DNA of 56,000 bases from Cryptomeria japonica (Eukaryota > Streptophyta > Pinopsida > Cupressales > Cupressaceae). Positions within the stretch are counted from its first letter, which is position 1, and each line of letters starts with the position of its first letter. The notes beneath the pieces were generated by a model. The model saw only the letters and a program-made list of their open reading frames with translations. It did not search any database and was not told where the DNA came from. Location of the stretch: contig NC_081409.1 in the NCBI RefSeq assembly GCF_030272615.1, positions 18,482,260 through 18,538,259 on the forward strand, given 5' to 3'. This document shows, in pieces, positions 18,554 through 28,886 of this stretch. A program made the position numbers and the translations under genes.

Positions 18554-21319
18554 GGACCCGAACACAGCAGTGACAACATATGGGCCCAGCCAGTTTGATT
18601 CAAACTTACCCTGATGTTCTCTGTTTGGTTGGTTGCGAGGATTCTCTCGTAGAACAAGATCACCTACCTCAAATGTACGAGATCTAACTCGGTGATTGTA
18701 GCTTCTGCTCATGCGCTGCTGATAGGCTTTGAGGTGATTGTATGCAGCTTGTCGCTTCTCATCTAGTAATTCTAAGTCCTGAAGACGGGATACTCTGTAT
18801 GCTTCATCATCGATGAGATTATGCAAGGAAACTCGTAGTGATGGTATCTCAACCTCAATAGGTAAGATAGCTTCAGCACCATAGACCAATGAGTAAGGAG
18901 TTGCACCTGTAGGGGTCCGAATGCTAGTGCGATATGCCCATAATGCTGGATTCAATTGAACATGCCAATCACGACCGGCATCATTGACTGTCTTCTTTAG
19001 GATCCTCAATATGTTTTTATTGGACGCTTCGGCCTGACCATTGCCTTGTGGGTAATAGGGAGTGGAAAAGCGGTGTTGGATATGAAATTTCTCACAAAGT
19101 TCACGGACATCCTGATTTTTGAAAGGGAGACCGTTATCTGTGACAATAGACATGGGTACACCATACCGGCAGATGATGTAATTGAGGATGAATGAGGCGA
19201 TCTGCTTGCCGGTGACTTGGGTAAGTGGAACAGCTTCGATCCACTTGGTGAAATATTCGGTGGCGGTAATAATGAATTTATGGCCATTGGATGAAGATGG
19301 ATGAATCTTACCCACAAGGTCAAGGCCCCATTGACAAAAAGGCCATGGTGTTGTGATTGGTTGCAGTTCCTGTGCTGGTGCATGTATCAGGTCGCCATGA
19401 ACTTGACATTTCTTGCACTTCCTAACAAAGTAGTAGGAATCCTTTTCCATAGATGGCCAATAGTATCCAGCTCGCATGATCTTCTTGGCTAGTGATGGAC
19501 CACTTGAGTGAGTCCCGCAAATTCCTTCATGTACCTCTTCCAAAGCCTTTGTTATCTCATCTTGTTCCAGACATCGAAGGAGAGTACCATCAAGACTACG
19601 TCGGTATAGGGTTTCAGCAATAATGGTATATCGAGCAGTTTGGCGAATGAAGGTTTTACGTTGATTATTTGATTGGTTGGGAGGAAGAGTATGATCGCGA
19701 AGATAGGTGTAGAACTCACCATACCATGGGGATTCAGAACCAACAAGGCGACATATCATTTCAGATTCAGGGATATCATAAGCGGGGATCCAAAGCTGTT
19801 CTACCAAGAACTCGTAGCGTGTTGAATTTTGTGGAAGATCTAGGAGAGATGCGATGGTAGCCATGGCATCAGCAGCTCGATTCTGATCTCTTGGTATCTG
19901 CTCAAAAGTGATAGTAGTAAATGATGCCTTTAGATTGTCCACCATTTGCTTATATGGCATGAGTTTATCATCTTTGGTCTGATATTCATCTGTTGCTTGT
20001 CGAATGACTAGTTGGGAATCGCCATATACTTGTAGTTCTTGCAATTTCCATTGTACGGCTAACCTGAGTCCTGTGATCAAAGCCTCATACTCTGCTATGT
20101 TGTTTGTGCATGGAAATGTGAGCCTGTAAGACTTTGGGATGCTATCACCTTGAGGTGTGATAAACAGAATGCCTGCCCCCGAGCCGTGCCTAGTGTATGA
20201 ACCATCAAAATATAGTTTCCATGGTTGTACTTCTGTGATCATGAATATCTCTTCATCTGGAAAATTGGAAATGAGAGGATGATCACCTATGAGAGGCGCA
20301 TCGGCCAACTGATCTGCAATGACCTGCCCTTTGATAGCTTTACGGTCCACATACTCGATGTCAAATTCACTTAGAATCATTACCCATTTGGCTAAGCGAC
20401 CTGTCAATGCTGCTTTGCTGAGTAAGTACTTGAGTGGATCAATCTTTGCAATGAGTTGTACCTTGTGTGTTAATAGATAGTGCCACAGTTTGGTGGCTGC
20501 CAAGATTACTGCTAGGCAAGCTCGCTCAATAGGTGTGTAATTGAGTTCATAGCCAACCAGTGTGCGAGAGATGTAGTATACAGCACACTCTTTACCTTCT
20601 GCATTATGTTGTGCTAGTAGTACACCCAATGCTGTACTTGTTGCTGAGATATAGAGCAATAATGGTCTACTTGGATCTGGTGGCATCAACAATGGTGGAT
20701 TCATGAGATAGTCTTTAAGTGCCTGAAATGCTTGCTGGCATCTGTCATCCCATTGAAAGCGGATGTTCTTGTGTAGAAGGTGTGTGAATGGGTGACACTT
20801 ATCAGCCAATTGTGCAATGAATCTGCGGATAGATTGAAGCCGTCCTTGTAGTGTTCTTAGCTGACTGATATTCTTTGGAGGTGGCATGTCCATTATTGCT
20901 TTAACCTTTGCTGGATCGACCTCAATGCCTTTGCTTGAGACAATGTATCCTAGAAGCTTCCCGGAGGTCACTCCGAAGACACATTTCTTTGGGTTGAGTC
21001 GAACATGGTATTGTTCCAGTCTATCAAAGATTTTATCTAAGATGTGAAGATGTCCTTCTCTAGTAAGTGATTTTGCTAGTAAATCATCCACATAATCTTC
21101 CATTATAGTATGCATCATGTCATGGAAGATGGTGGTCATTGCTCTTTGATAGGTCGCTCCTGCATTCTTTAGACCAAAAGGCATTACATTCCAGCAGTAT
21201 GTGCCCCATGGACATGTGAAGGCTGTCTTATGTTGGTCCTCTGGTGCGATCTTTATTTGATTGTATCCTGAAAAGCCATCCATGAGTGAAAGCATGGCAT
21301 GTCCTGCTGTCAAATCCAC
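18470..21319 (-). CDS. D pol: RT (C-terminal part)-RNase H-plant RNase H-integrase, 949 codons open
   Basis: Uninterrupted frame of 949 residues; it stays open upstream to about 21420 (RICTDFRDLNKACPKDDF, an RT motif). By residue: RT palm with YVDD at 76-79; first RNase H ~215-335; a second, archaeal/plant-type RNase H starting at WKLYFDGS (Asp 372) with GDSQLVI at 433-439; integrase HHCC His597, His604, Cys635, Cys638; catalytic Asp667, Asp728 and Glu764 all present; GPY/F motif LGPYVV at 911-916; end HLKRFYT. Two RNase H domains mark the Tat lineage. The start at 21319 is only the first Met in the open frame; true RT, protease and gag upstream have been lost. Catalytic residues look intact, but a complete RT cannot be made from this copy. 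Integrase and RNase H could be preserved simply because the insertion is young. Confidence 0.9.
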   Translation of the reverse strand: MDLTAGHAMLSLMDGFSGYNQIKIAPEDQHKTAFTCPWGTYCWNVMPFGLKNAGATYQRAMTTIFHDMMHTIMEDYVDDLLAKSLTREGHLHILDKIFDRLEQYHVRLNPKKCVFGVTSGKLLGYIVSSKGIEVDPAKVKAIMDMPPPKNISQLRTLQGRLQSIRRFIAQLADKCHPFTHLLHKNIRFQWDDRCQQAFQALKDYLMNPPLLMPPDPSRPLLLYISATSTALGVLLAQHNAEGKECAVYYISRTLVGYELNYTPIERACLAVILAATKLWHYLLTHKVQLIAKIDPLKYLLSKAALTGRLAKWVMILSEFDIEYVDRKAIKGQVIADQLADAPLIGDHPLISNFPDEEIFMITEVQPWKLYFDGSYTRHGSGAGILFITPQGDSIPKSYRLTFPCTNNIAEYEALITGLRLAVQWKLQELQVYGDSQLVIRQATDEYQTKDDKLMPYKQMVDNLKASFTTITFEQIPRDQNRAADAMATIASLLDLPQNSTRYEFLVEQLWIPAYDIPESEMICRLVGSESPWYGEFYTYLRDHTLPPNQSNNQRKTFIRQTARYTIIAETLYRRSLDGTLLRCLEQDEITKALEEVHEGICGTHSSGPSLAKKIMRAGYYWPSMEKDSYYFVRKCKKCQVHGDLIHAPAQELQPITTPWPFCQWGLDLVGKIHPSSSNGHKFIITATEYFTKWIEAVPLTQVTGKQIASFILNYIICRYGVPMSIVTDNGLPFKNQDVRELCEKFHIQHRFSTPYYPQGNGQAEASNKNILRILKKTVNDAGRDWHVQLNPALWAYRTSIRTPTGATPYSLVYGAEAILPIEVEIPSLRVSLHNLIDDEAYRVSRLQDLELLDEKRQAAYNHLKAYQQRMSRSYNHRVRSRTFEVGDLVLRENPRNQPNREHQGKFESNWLGPYVVTAVFGSGAYQLATPKGEPLADPINSMHLKRFYT

Positions 21320-21404
21320 TATGATGTCGATATTTGGTAGGGGGAAGTCATCTTTAGGACATGCCTTATTCAGATCTCTGAAGTCTGTACAAATGCGAAT
21401 AGCC

Positions 21405-21682
21405 TTTACGAGTGGCGCCTGTTTGCCAGGTTTTCACCATCGTTCTTACCCAAGGTGCCACCGGAGTGGTTGTTCACCGTTTGGATGCATGATTTTTCTT
21501 TACTTTTTTGAATGTTTTTATATTTTCTTCAGGACATTTTTCTGAATGTTTTTTTTGGTATTTTCTGATAGGCAGGGGAGCCTGATGCTCTATATACCTT
21601 AGGTATAAAACCGTTTGAGGTGCATGCTGTTGATTGGATCTGCGAGCGGTTCTCCGTCTGATGTAGCCAACTGATATGCCCC
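21405..21682 (-). repeat. Misplaced copy of the D pol tail behind the 5' LTR
   Basis: Copy of 18278-18553, including GEPLADPINSMHLKRFYT and its stop, placed directly after the truncated 5' LTR and fused to the RT frame at about 21404. It occupies the place where primer site, gag and protease should be. The join with the LTR shares GGGG, and the join with RT shares TTTACG, consistent with microhomology template switching. Confidence 0.88.
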
Positions 21683-23070
21683 AGATGTTAACGTTAGTCA
21701 ATCAAAAACTAAAACATGAAGGCATTCCAAAAGAGACACTAAAAGAAACATGCTAAATATATCTAATAAATAGAACAAATGATCATGAGACATCTCCAAC
21801 TGCCTCTTAGCATGGCCTTAGCTTCTTTCTCCCTTGTTCCTCTCCTCTCCAAGTTCCAAAATAGTGTAGCTCTCAGCAGCTTTTTGCACTATGGATGCTT
21901 ATGGAGGATTGAGATTTGTATAATAGCTCCAAATATGAAATGAAAAGCTAATAGTAATGCTAAAATGATGTATTTTAACTAAAAAGACAAGATTTAGTTA
22001 TGCTATGCTAAAATGCTCTCTAAAATGGCTATAGTCTAAATGCATACAAGTTTTCAGGATCTGGATTATGAAGGAATGAGCTCTATTTATAGGAAAAATG
22101 GAGCAATGGATGGCCAGGATTGAAGGGTTTAATCAAGGGTCAAGCTTGAAAGTTGGGGATCCATGTGCACAATTTGCACCAATGAAATGGTGACAAGTGT
22201 CAACACAGGATTGGGTTGAGAGAAGAGGTTGGAGGCATTAAAGGCCTGAGAAGACCTCATGGTTATCTAAAGCCTAAGGGTCAAGTCTAAATTAGGATTA
22301 CCCACTGGATTAGGAGTTAATCCAAGGATAAACCTTTGTGCAAATGATTAAGAGATAATCATGGTCAAAGCATTGAAGGCTTGATGAGACCCTTGGGTTG
22401 GGTAGAGGTTGAGTCAAAACAAATGTTTTAACCATGTGGGAGAGTTTGGGTTAACCATTAATGGTTATTGGAGACTTTGTGGATTAAGTGGTTGAAAGTT
22501 GGAAGCCTTTAATGGTTTTCAAAGACTTTGGGGTTTTTGGTGGTTGAAGGTTGAAAACCTTCAATGGTTATCCAAGACTTTGGGCCATTTGAGAAGTGAC
22601 TCCATTTTGCTTAGGAATGTGACAATAATTAGGGGATGGATTAGGCTAATTAGGAAGGGGTTAGAAGAATCTAGAAGGGGATTAGATTTTGCAAGTGGAT
22701 TTGGTGGGTGAGGGAAAATAGGATTTTATTAAAATAAAAATTCATTTATTTCAATAAATGTGTGCAAGTTGCATTTGTAGGAAAATGCAAGTGGGGTGGG
22801 GATAATGATTTAAATAAATGTTTTATTTAATTTATTTAAAAGAGGAAAAGGGGGATTTTAATTAAATAAATAGATTTTATTTATTTAATTGATTGGAATT
22901 GGATTTAATGAATTAATTAAAATAAATTGAATAATTTATTTAATTAATAGAAGAACGTTTGGGGATGAATTAATTAAATATTAATTTAATTAATTGATGG
23001 CTAGTGGATTTTTAATCAAATAAATACGAAATATTCATTTAATTAAAATGGACAGATTTGTGTGACTACA
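21683..23070 (-). repeat. 5' LTR of D, missing its last ~60 bp
   Basis: Same TGTAGTC start (23070) as the left LTR. It is truncated at AACATCT, where it runs into the pol-tail copy, so the last 60 bp and the primer site are gone. Positions 21826-23070 match the left LTR at a fixed offset; 21683-21825 is clearly divergent. Confidence 0.9.
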
Positions 23071-24149
23071 ATAGGAACAATAACTTTTATTTGCATCATT
23101 GAGCTTCTCACTGAAAAAGGCAACTGGTCTAGTGTCTTGGCTTAAAACTGCTCCAACTGCTATGTTGCTTGCATCACATTCAACGGTGAAGAGCTTATCA
23201 AAGCTTGGTAGGATGAGTATTGGTTGAGTATCCACACCTTTGTCTTGAAGAGATCAAATCCTCTTTGTGCTTCCTTTGTCCATACAAACTTGGTTCTCAT
23301 ACCTCCCTTGATTGTCTCAAGCATGGGTGCACATATTTCACTAAATCCTCTAATGAACTTCCTATAAAATTGAGCCAAGCCATGAAAGCTTCTTACTTCA
23401 CTTGCTGTCTTAGGTGTAGGCCAGCTGATTATAGCTTCCACCTTAGAGGTATCCATCTTCAAATCACCTCTTGAGACTACAAACCCAAGATACACCAACC
23501 TTTGTTTCATAAACTCACATTTCTCCAAATTGATGGTTAGTTGATGATCACATAGTTTCCTCAATACAATTTCTATATGCTTAAGATGTTCATCTTTAAA
23601 CTTGCTAAAAATTAAGATGTCATCTAAGTAAACAACAATAAATTTACCAATGTAGTCTTTGAGTACTTCATTCATGAGTCTCATGAATGTGCTAGGAGTA
23701 TTTGTGAGTCCAAATGACATAACAAGCCATTCATAGAGTCCTTCTGTGGTCTTGAAGGCTGTCTTCCATTCATAACCCTCCTTTATTCTGATTTGGTGGT
23801 AACCACTCTTGAGATCTATCTTGGTGAAGTATTCAACACCCCCCAAACAATCCATCAAGTCTTCAATTCTTGGAATAGGAAATCTATACTTGATAGTAAT
23901 TCGGTTTATGGCTCTAGAGTTCGTGCAAAGTATCCAAGTACCTCCCTTCTTTGGAGCCAACATGGTGGGTATTGCACATGGGTTGATGCTCTTTCTGATT
24001 AGTCCATTGTCTAGGAGTTCTTGTATTTTCTTGGCTATCTCCTTGTTCTGATCCGATGCCATTTTGTAAGCCGCCTTATTGGGCAATGATACTCTGGGTA
24101 TAAAATCAATTTGGTGACTTATGGCACATTTTGGAGGCAATGTAGCTGG
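23071..24149 (-). pseudogene. C pol: reverse transcriptase and start of RNase H
   Basis: Minus-strand frame with Ty3/gypsy RT motifs in order: LPPKCAISHQIDF, an LLDNGLIRKS-type primer-grip start, the CTNSRAINRIT motif, FTKIDLKSGYHQIRI (catalytic Asp), VMSFGLTNTPSTFMRLMNEV, VYLDDILIFS (catalytic DD), LGFVVSRG, then an RNase H start TVECDASNIAVGAVLSQ and VAFFSEKLNDA. It breaks at 23075 where D is inserted in the NKSYCSY|DLELY region. It continues the same frame as gag-protease to the right. Confidence 0.9.
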
Positions 24150-25961
24150 TGTTCCATCACTAATGATGTCCTTAAACTGATTTAGGACCTACTGCACTTC
24201 TTTATGACTGCACACCTTCTTCTCTTTGCTGTCTTCCTTTGGCTTTACAAGAATGACAAAACCCACTCCTTCTCCTTCCTTGAGTGTGTTGATGAACTCT
24301 TTCTCACCAACTAGCAGCACAGTGGAACCTTTTGATCTACCCTCTACTTGGTCTCCTATGGACTGAATTTTGTATGTGATTCCATCCTTTTGGAGGGTAT
24401 AAGCATTCTTCTCTCCATGGTGTATTGCTTTTCTGTCAATTTACCATGGCCTACCTAAAAGAAGATGGCAAGCATCCATGGGCAAGATATCACACAAGAT
24501 TCTATCTTTGTAGCCTCCTATAGTGAACTCCAACCAAGTTCGATCATTCACAAGAACATGCTGCCCCTTGTTGAGCCATGTAACTCTATAGGGATCACTA
24601 TGTGGTATTCTTGGCAAATTGAGATTACTCACCGCTTCCTCTGACACTATGTTGTCTGTGGATCCTGAATCCACCACCTCTCTACATACCTTTCCCATGA
24701 TCTTGCATTTTATTCTAAACAAAGATCTTATTTGGCTTGGTTCCTCCTTAATTGGTTCTTTAATCAAGACTCTTCTTATCATTAGGTTCTCTCCAACCTC
24801 TGAATCTAAACTTACTTTTGATTCTTTCATGTTTGCTGCATCCTCTTGAGCATAATTTACTCTCCTCTCACCTCCTTGGGATGAAGAAGACTTCTCAGGG
24901 CATCTATAGGCCAGGTGTCCAAGTTGATGGCAATTGTAGCACTTCATGGTGGCAAAATAGGACCCTCTTCCTGATCCACTAGAGCTTCCTCTACTAGAGT
25001 TGCTAGATCCCCTTCCTCTATAGCTGCTCTTGCTACTAGAATCCCCACTTTTTTCAACCAACTTTGATTCCCCTTGGGATCTTTGGTCTACACTTCTTCC
25101 ACCAAAGCTACCTCTCTGACCTTTGCCATCTCTCCCTCTACCTCTGCCTCTGTTGCTTTGTTCTTGTTTCTTCTTTCTCTTTTCCTCCACTTTCAGTGCC
25201 AATTGATAGCACTTATGCACGGTATTAGGGCTTAACAAAATTAATTCCTCTTGAATATTCTATCTCAAGCCATTCGAGTATCTGGATACCTTGATGCTCT
25301 CATCCTCTACCATCTTGGATCTCAGACATAACTTTTGAAATTCCTTAGTGTAAGTGCTCATATCCAAGTCTCTTTGTCTCAATTTTTGTCTCCTCTTGTG
25401 CAATTGGATCTCATAATCTTCAGGGATGTATGCTTCTTTCACCTTGGCTAACATGCCTTTCCAAGTGGCTATTGGGTTCTTACCCTCTTTTTGCCTCTCT
25501 TCTTGGATAAATTTCCAACAAGTCAATGCTAATCCTCTCAATCTAGACTTGGCCATCTTCACCTTTTGTGCCTCACTGATTCCATCAAATTCAAAGTGAT
25601 TCTCCAACCCCTCTATCCATTCTAGGACTACTTCAGGCTCCATTTTTCCACAAAAAAGTGGTACTCCTTCCAGGGATTTTCCTCCTAAGACTTTGATATC
25701 TTTAAGGAAAGGTTATTTAGGTAGAATAGGGTCTAGTTCAGGTGTCCTATCCTCTTCTACAACTTCTTTACCCTTCCCTTAATTGACCTTAATTGTCATT
25801 TTCTCAATTTTGTTTTCAATTGCGTCTAGTTTGATCTCCAATTGTAGTAATATTTCTCTGAGGAGCCTATTTTCTTCCTCTTGATGTTCTACCTTCTTGG
25901 CTAACTCTGCATTGGTCACCATCCTTAGACTATTCTCTCCTACTGATTTAGTGTCTGTCAT
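24150..25961 (-). pseudogene. C gag and protease
   Basis: One minus-strand frame from Met 25961 (MTDTKSVGEN) with stops near 25779, 25690, 25260, 24441 and further downstream; no frameshift seen. The N-terminus is a short coiled coil (EHQEEENRLLREILLQLE). The Gag core follows at 25643-25260 (ALTCWKFIQEERQ, an RQRDLDMSTYTKEFQKL segment). Next comes a Ser/Gly/Arg-rich stretch, one CCHC knuckle CYNCHQLGHLAYRC, and an aspartic protease with VVDSGSTDNIVSEEA and HLLLGRPW. This is the standard Gag-PR order of a chromovirus. Confidence 0.88.
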
Positions 25962-25989
25962 GTACTGGCTTCTTCCTAAATCTTGATGG

Positions 25990-26001
25990 CTCTGATACCA
26001 C
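25990..26001 (-). promoter_or_regulatory. Primer binding site of C (initiator-Met type)
   Basis: Minus strand TGGTATCAGAGC, a perfect match to the usual initiator Met-tRNA site, three bases from the LTR end at 26004. Confidence 0.9.
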
Positions 26002-26003
26002 TA

Positions 26004-27566
26004 TGATAGGGAGGATGCTCAAAGAGAGTCAATTCTTTAACAAAGGGTAGTCAAGTGTTATCAGAGTGGTCTCCCTTCATTGTTCCCTATTCTATCAAAC
26101 AAATTAGGCATCAAAACTCTCTACGAGTGCTCCAATCAAGATGTGCTCACTGGTTGCTTAAGCATGGTTGAGATTCCCAAGGGTAAATCCAACCTTACAC
26201 TATCAAACTCCTAAAAAATGCTTCTAGAGGTAGATGTTCATGAGGTTTTCCAGGGCTAATCAACTGGTTTTGATTTTGGGTTCGATCCATTTCCCCATCG
26301 CTCCTTCCTTTTCCTATTTTCTAGGCCTAGTAGCCATAGAACCCCAATTAGGTCTTCCTAATCGATTTTTGTGGATTTGCTCACAATTTCCCCAAAGACC
26401 CACACAAAATCATTGGCGATCTGAGTACACTTTTGGAAGAACTTCAGGATTTATGAAATGAGAAATCTCAGTCTGACCGTACATGTATGGAACTTGAGAA
26501 ATACTTGTTTTAAGGGGTTTTAAGCTTGTTTTAGTCTTTTTCCAAGGGTTTGGTGTCTTCCCTGATTTGCCACACCTCCAAACTCTCATACATTCTCTAC
26601 CACACCTCACTTGTTCATTCCAAACATTTTGCTACTCCAACCCTACTCATCCCTACAAGCACTTGCATGATTTCATTCATTTCCTAACCGGGCTATGACT
26701 GAGCTCACCTTGGAATTAATGCTCATTGGCCTTTAAATGACCTCAAAATGAAAATAAAGACTATGTACACTGTACAAAGGTTCCATGGATCGATTCCCAA
26801 GGGTTATTGAGAAGAACTCAAAGGACTTCAAGTTGGAACCATGTCTGGGCCTCTCAAACCCTTACTTAGGCCGATAGCTTACCAAAATTTAGAACTCAAT
26901 TCAAACCTGCAACAAAACTAAATGCTTCCTGAGAACTAAAAGAACATGTAACAAAAAATTATCAAAGAACAACAATGTAATCAATCCATTAAGTGCAGGC
27001 TGCTGCTCTAATTCTTAGAAAACACAATGTAAAAACTCAAAAATGGTCTCCAAATTATATTCAAAATCTGACCCAAGCGTTCACCAACCTCATTACATTC
27101 ATGCTCAAGGAATTTATATTTCATTTTTGGCCTAACTAACTAACTCTCCATCGGTTTCCTAATCAACCCTTTGCTCAAAAATGCAAAAAGTTGCTCAACG
27201 TTGCAAAAAGTTGTCAAGCAACTTTGACAACTTTTGCTAAAAAGTGCATTTTTGTATTACATGCTTTGCTTCCTTCTCCAAACCATCTAGGATGACTAAA
27301 AAGCACTAATTTAACATTTCCTAATTCCAAACAAGGCTATTCGAGACATTTTACATCAAAATGCAAAATTATGCCATTTTAGGCTTACAAGGGCTTATAA
27401 GCCAAAATTGAGCAAATGCATGGTCCTATGGACATCCAACTTACCAAAGCATTTCAAAAAAATATGAGGACCTATGAGAAGACTCTTATTGACCATCCCA
27501 AACCAAACTATGAATAAATACACCAAAATGATGAAATTGTACTCAAAACTAGGTGCTCCTACACCA
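26004..27566 (-). repeat. 5' LTR of C (1,563 bp)
   Basis: Minus strand TGGTGTAGGAGCACC...CCTCCCTATCA. Its right end meets copia B sequence at 27567. Ends and a TTGACAACTTTT motif resemble solo LTR G. Confidence 0.88.
27206..27235. repeat. Perfect 12-bp inverted repeat in C LTR
   Basis: AAAAGTTGTCAA (27206-27217), 6-nt loop, TTGACAACTTTT (27224-27235). The same half-site is tandemly repeated in the LTR of G at about 33711-33745. Confidence 0.9.
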
Positions 27567-28485
27567 TAAATGGACAACAATCCAGTAGAATGAACTACCA
27601 AAGATAACATCTACCATGCCTTATTACAGTCCCAGTTAAGCTCAATACCGAAGGCCTTTGACCTCTTACATAAACCCAATTTTATTTTCAATTATCGACC
27701 TTATCCTTTGCCTGAATGATATTACATTATTCACACATTACATTTAAATTGCCTTATCTGTTGCCACTACCATGATCTACAATGAGATCTTACATCAATT
27801 TATACAAATCCTAAGGCCTAAACCAATTAGGTAGGACACCTAAAAGATATTACAATAAGATCATTACATACATCCATATTACAATGATATGCCATGTCGG
27901 ATTTAGACCAAAACAACATTAACCAATCCATAAATCATCCCGGTAACGTGTAGAGAACATGTTAACATGATACCGATCCATAACCTAGATAGGCACCAGA
28001 CCTATTCTGGGTCCACCATGCCAAAGCGATGTCTCCAACCAGTCGAGGCTTGATCAAGGATCACCTTCTACATCCTAAATTCCATCTAGAAGCCGCACCA
28101 ACGCCACTTATACATCCTGTCAAAGATTCTTTGTAAAAGCTCTGCCGGTAAAACCTTAAACCCATGTAGGTAAGGGTTTACAAGAGTGTATGATAAAATT
28201 CGATCACCAAGTCAATACCAACTGACCAAAAATGCTTCAGGAACATGTAATACATCAAACGAAATATACTCCATTGATCCAAACATGCCGGAAGTGTCCA
28301 ACAGATAGTCCCTTTTGTTGGTAACACTAGATCTTCTGTCAGTAACTAAAACCTGTCTACCGGTAACCAACCATAACAACTAGTGCTAGTAACCAACCAT
28401 AACGGCTAGTGTTGACATCAATGAAAAAAGATCAATGCAACACATAACCAATCTCCCCATAATCAATTCTTCCACATTGCCTACA
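27567..28485 (-). repeat. Left (3') LTR of B, truncated by insertion of C
   Basis: Minus strand starts TGTAGGCAATGTGGAAG at 28485. It matches 42283-42809 plus 53533-53892 along its length. The remainder (equivalent to 41893-42282) must lie left of C, outside the window. Confidence 0.85.
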
Positions 28486-28886
28486 ATCTCCCCCTTTGGC
28501 ATTGATGGCAACACTAGATGTGAAAAACATCTAAGTACCAAATAATGCCAAACAAGTCTCCCCAATGGAAGACAACTAACAATCTCCAACTTAAAGATAT
28601 AGTAATGAGGTTCCAAAACAAAGATCAAACTCCCCCTGAGAATAATATCTCTGTAAAGCTCTGAATTACATATATATCTCCCTCTAATGTATACAACTCC
28701 TTCAGCTTTCTTTTTCACATCAATATCTCTCCCCCTTTGACATCAATGCCAAAGATATAACATAGATATCAAAATTATGTGAATCTCAAAGCTGATTACT
28801 TCCCCAGAGTAGTAGCACCACTACATCAATCCAGAGCAAAGGATAAAGCTACTGATCCATACCGGAATGATGCACTGCACAATCAG
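28486..28886 (-). other. 3' untranslated region of B with repeated polypurine tracts
   Basis: No coding frame. Minus strand contains ATCAATGCCAAAGGGGGAGA next to the LTR start and a second, near-identical ATTGATGTCAAAGGGGGAGA about 250 bp upstream. The LTR-proximal one is the likely plus-strand primer. B2 has the same arrangement at 53893-54290. Confidence 0.75.

Larger units (their letters stand above)
14583..23070 (-). mobile_element. Element D: Tat-lineage Ty3/gypsy, internally rearranged
   Basis: Minus-strand element of 8,488 bp flanked by ATAGG (14578-14582 and 23071-23075) inside the RNase H gene of C. The host frame is restored exactly when D and one duplication are removed. It has two LTRs (14583-16025 and 21683-23070), a long non-coding region after pol, and a 949-codon pol with a second, plant-type RNase H, typical of Tat/Ogre-type elements. 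There is no primer site, gag or protease. A second copy of the pol tail sits between the 5' LTR and RT. A recent insertion, judging from the near-perfect LTR pair. Confidence 0.9.
4450..27566 (-). mobile_element. Element C: Ty3/gypsy chromovirus-like retrotransposon, split by A and D
   Basis: Minus-strand element. From right to left it has 5' LTR (27566-26004), Met-type primer site, gag, protease, RT, RNase H, integrase with chromodomain-like tail, PPT and 3' LTR remnant (4721-4450). Element D interrupts RNase H (14583-23070) and element A interrupts the integrase (5754-13842). Removing both insertions with one copy of each duplication leaves a continuous frame across each junction. Its outer left LTR portion is missing because fragment E is inserted at 4449/4450. 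C itself sits in the left LTR of copia B. Confidence 0.9.
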
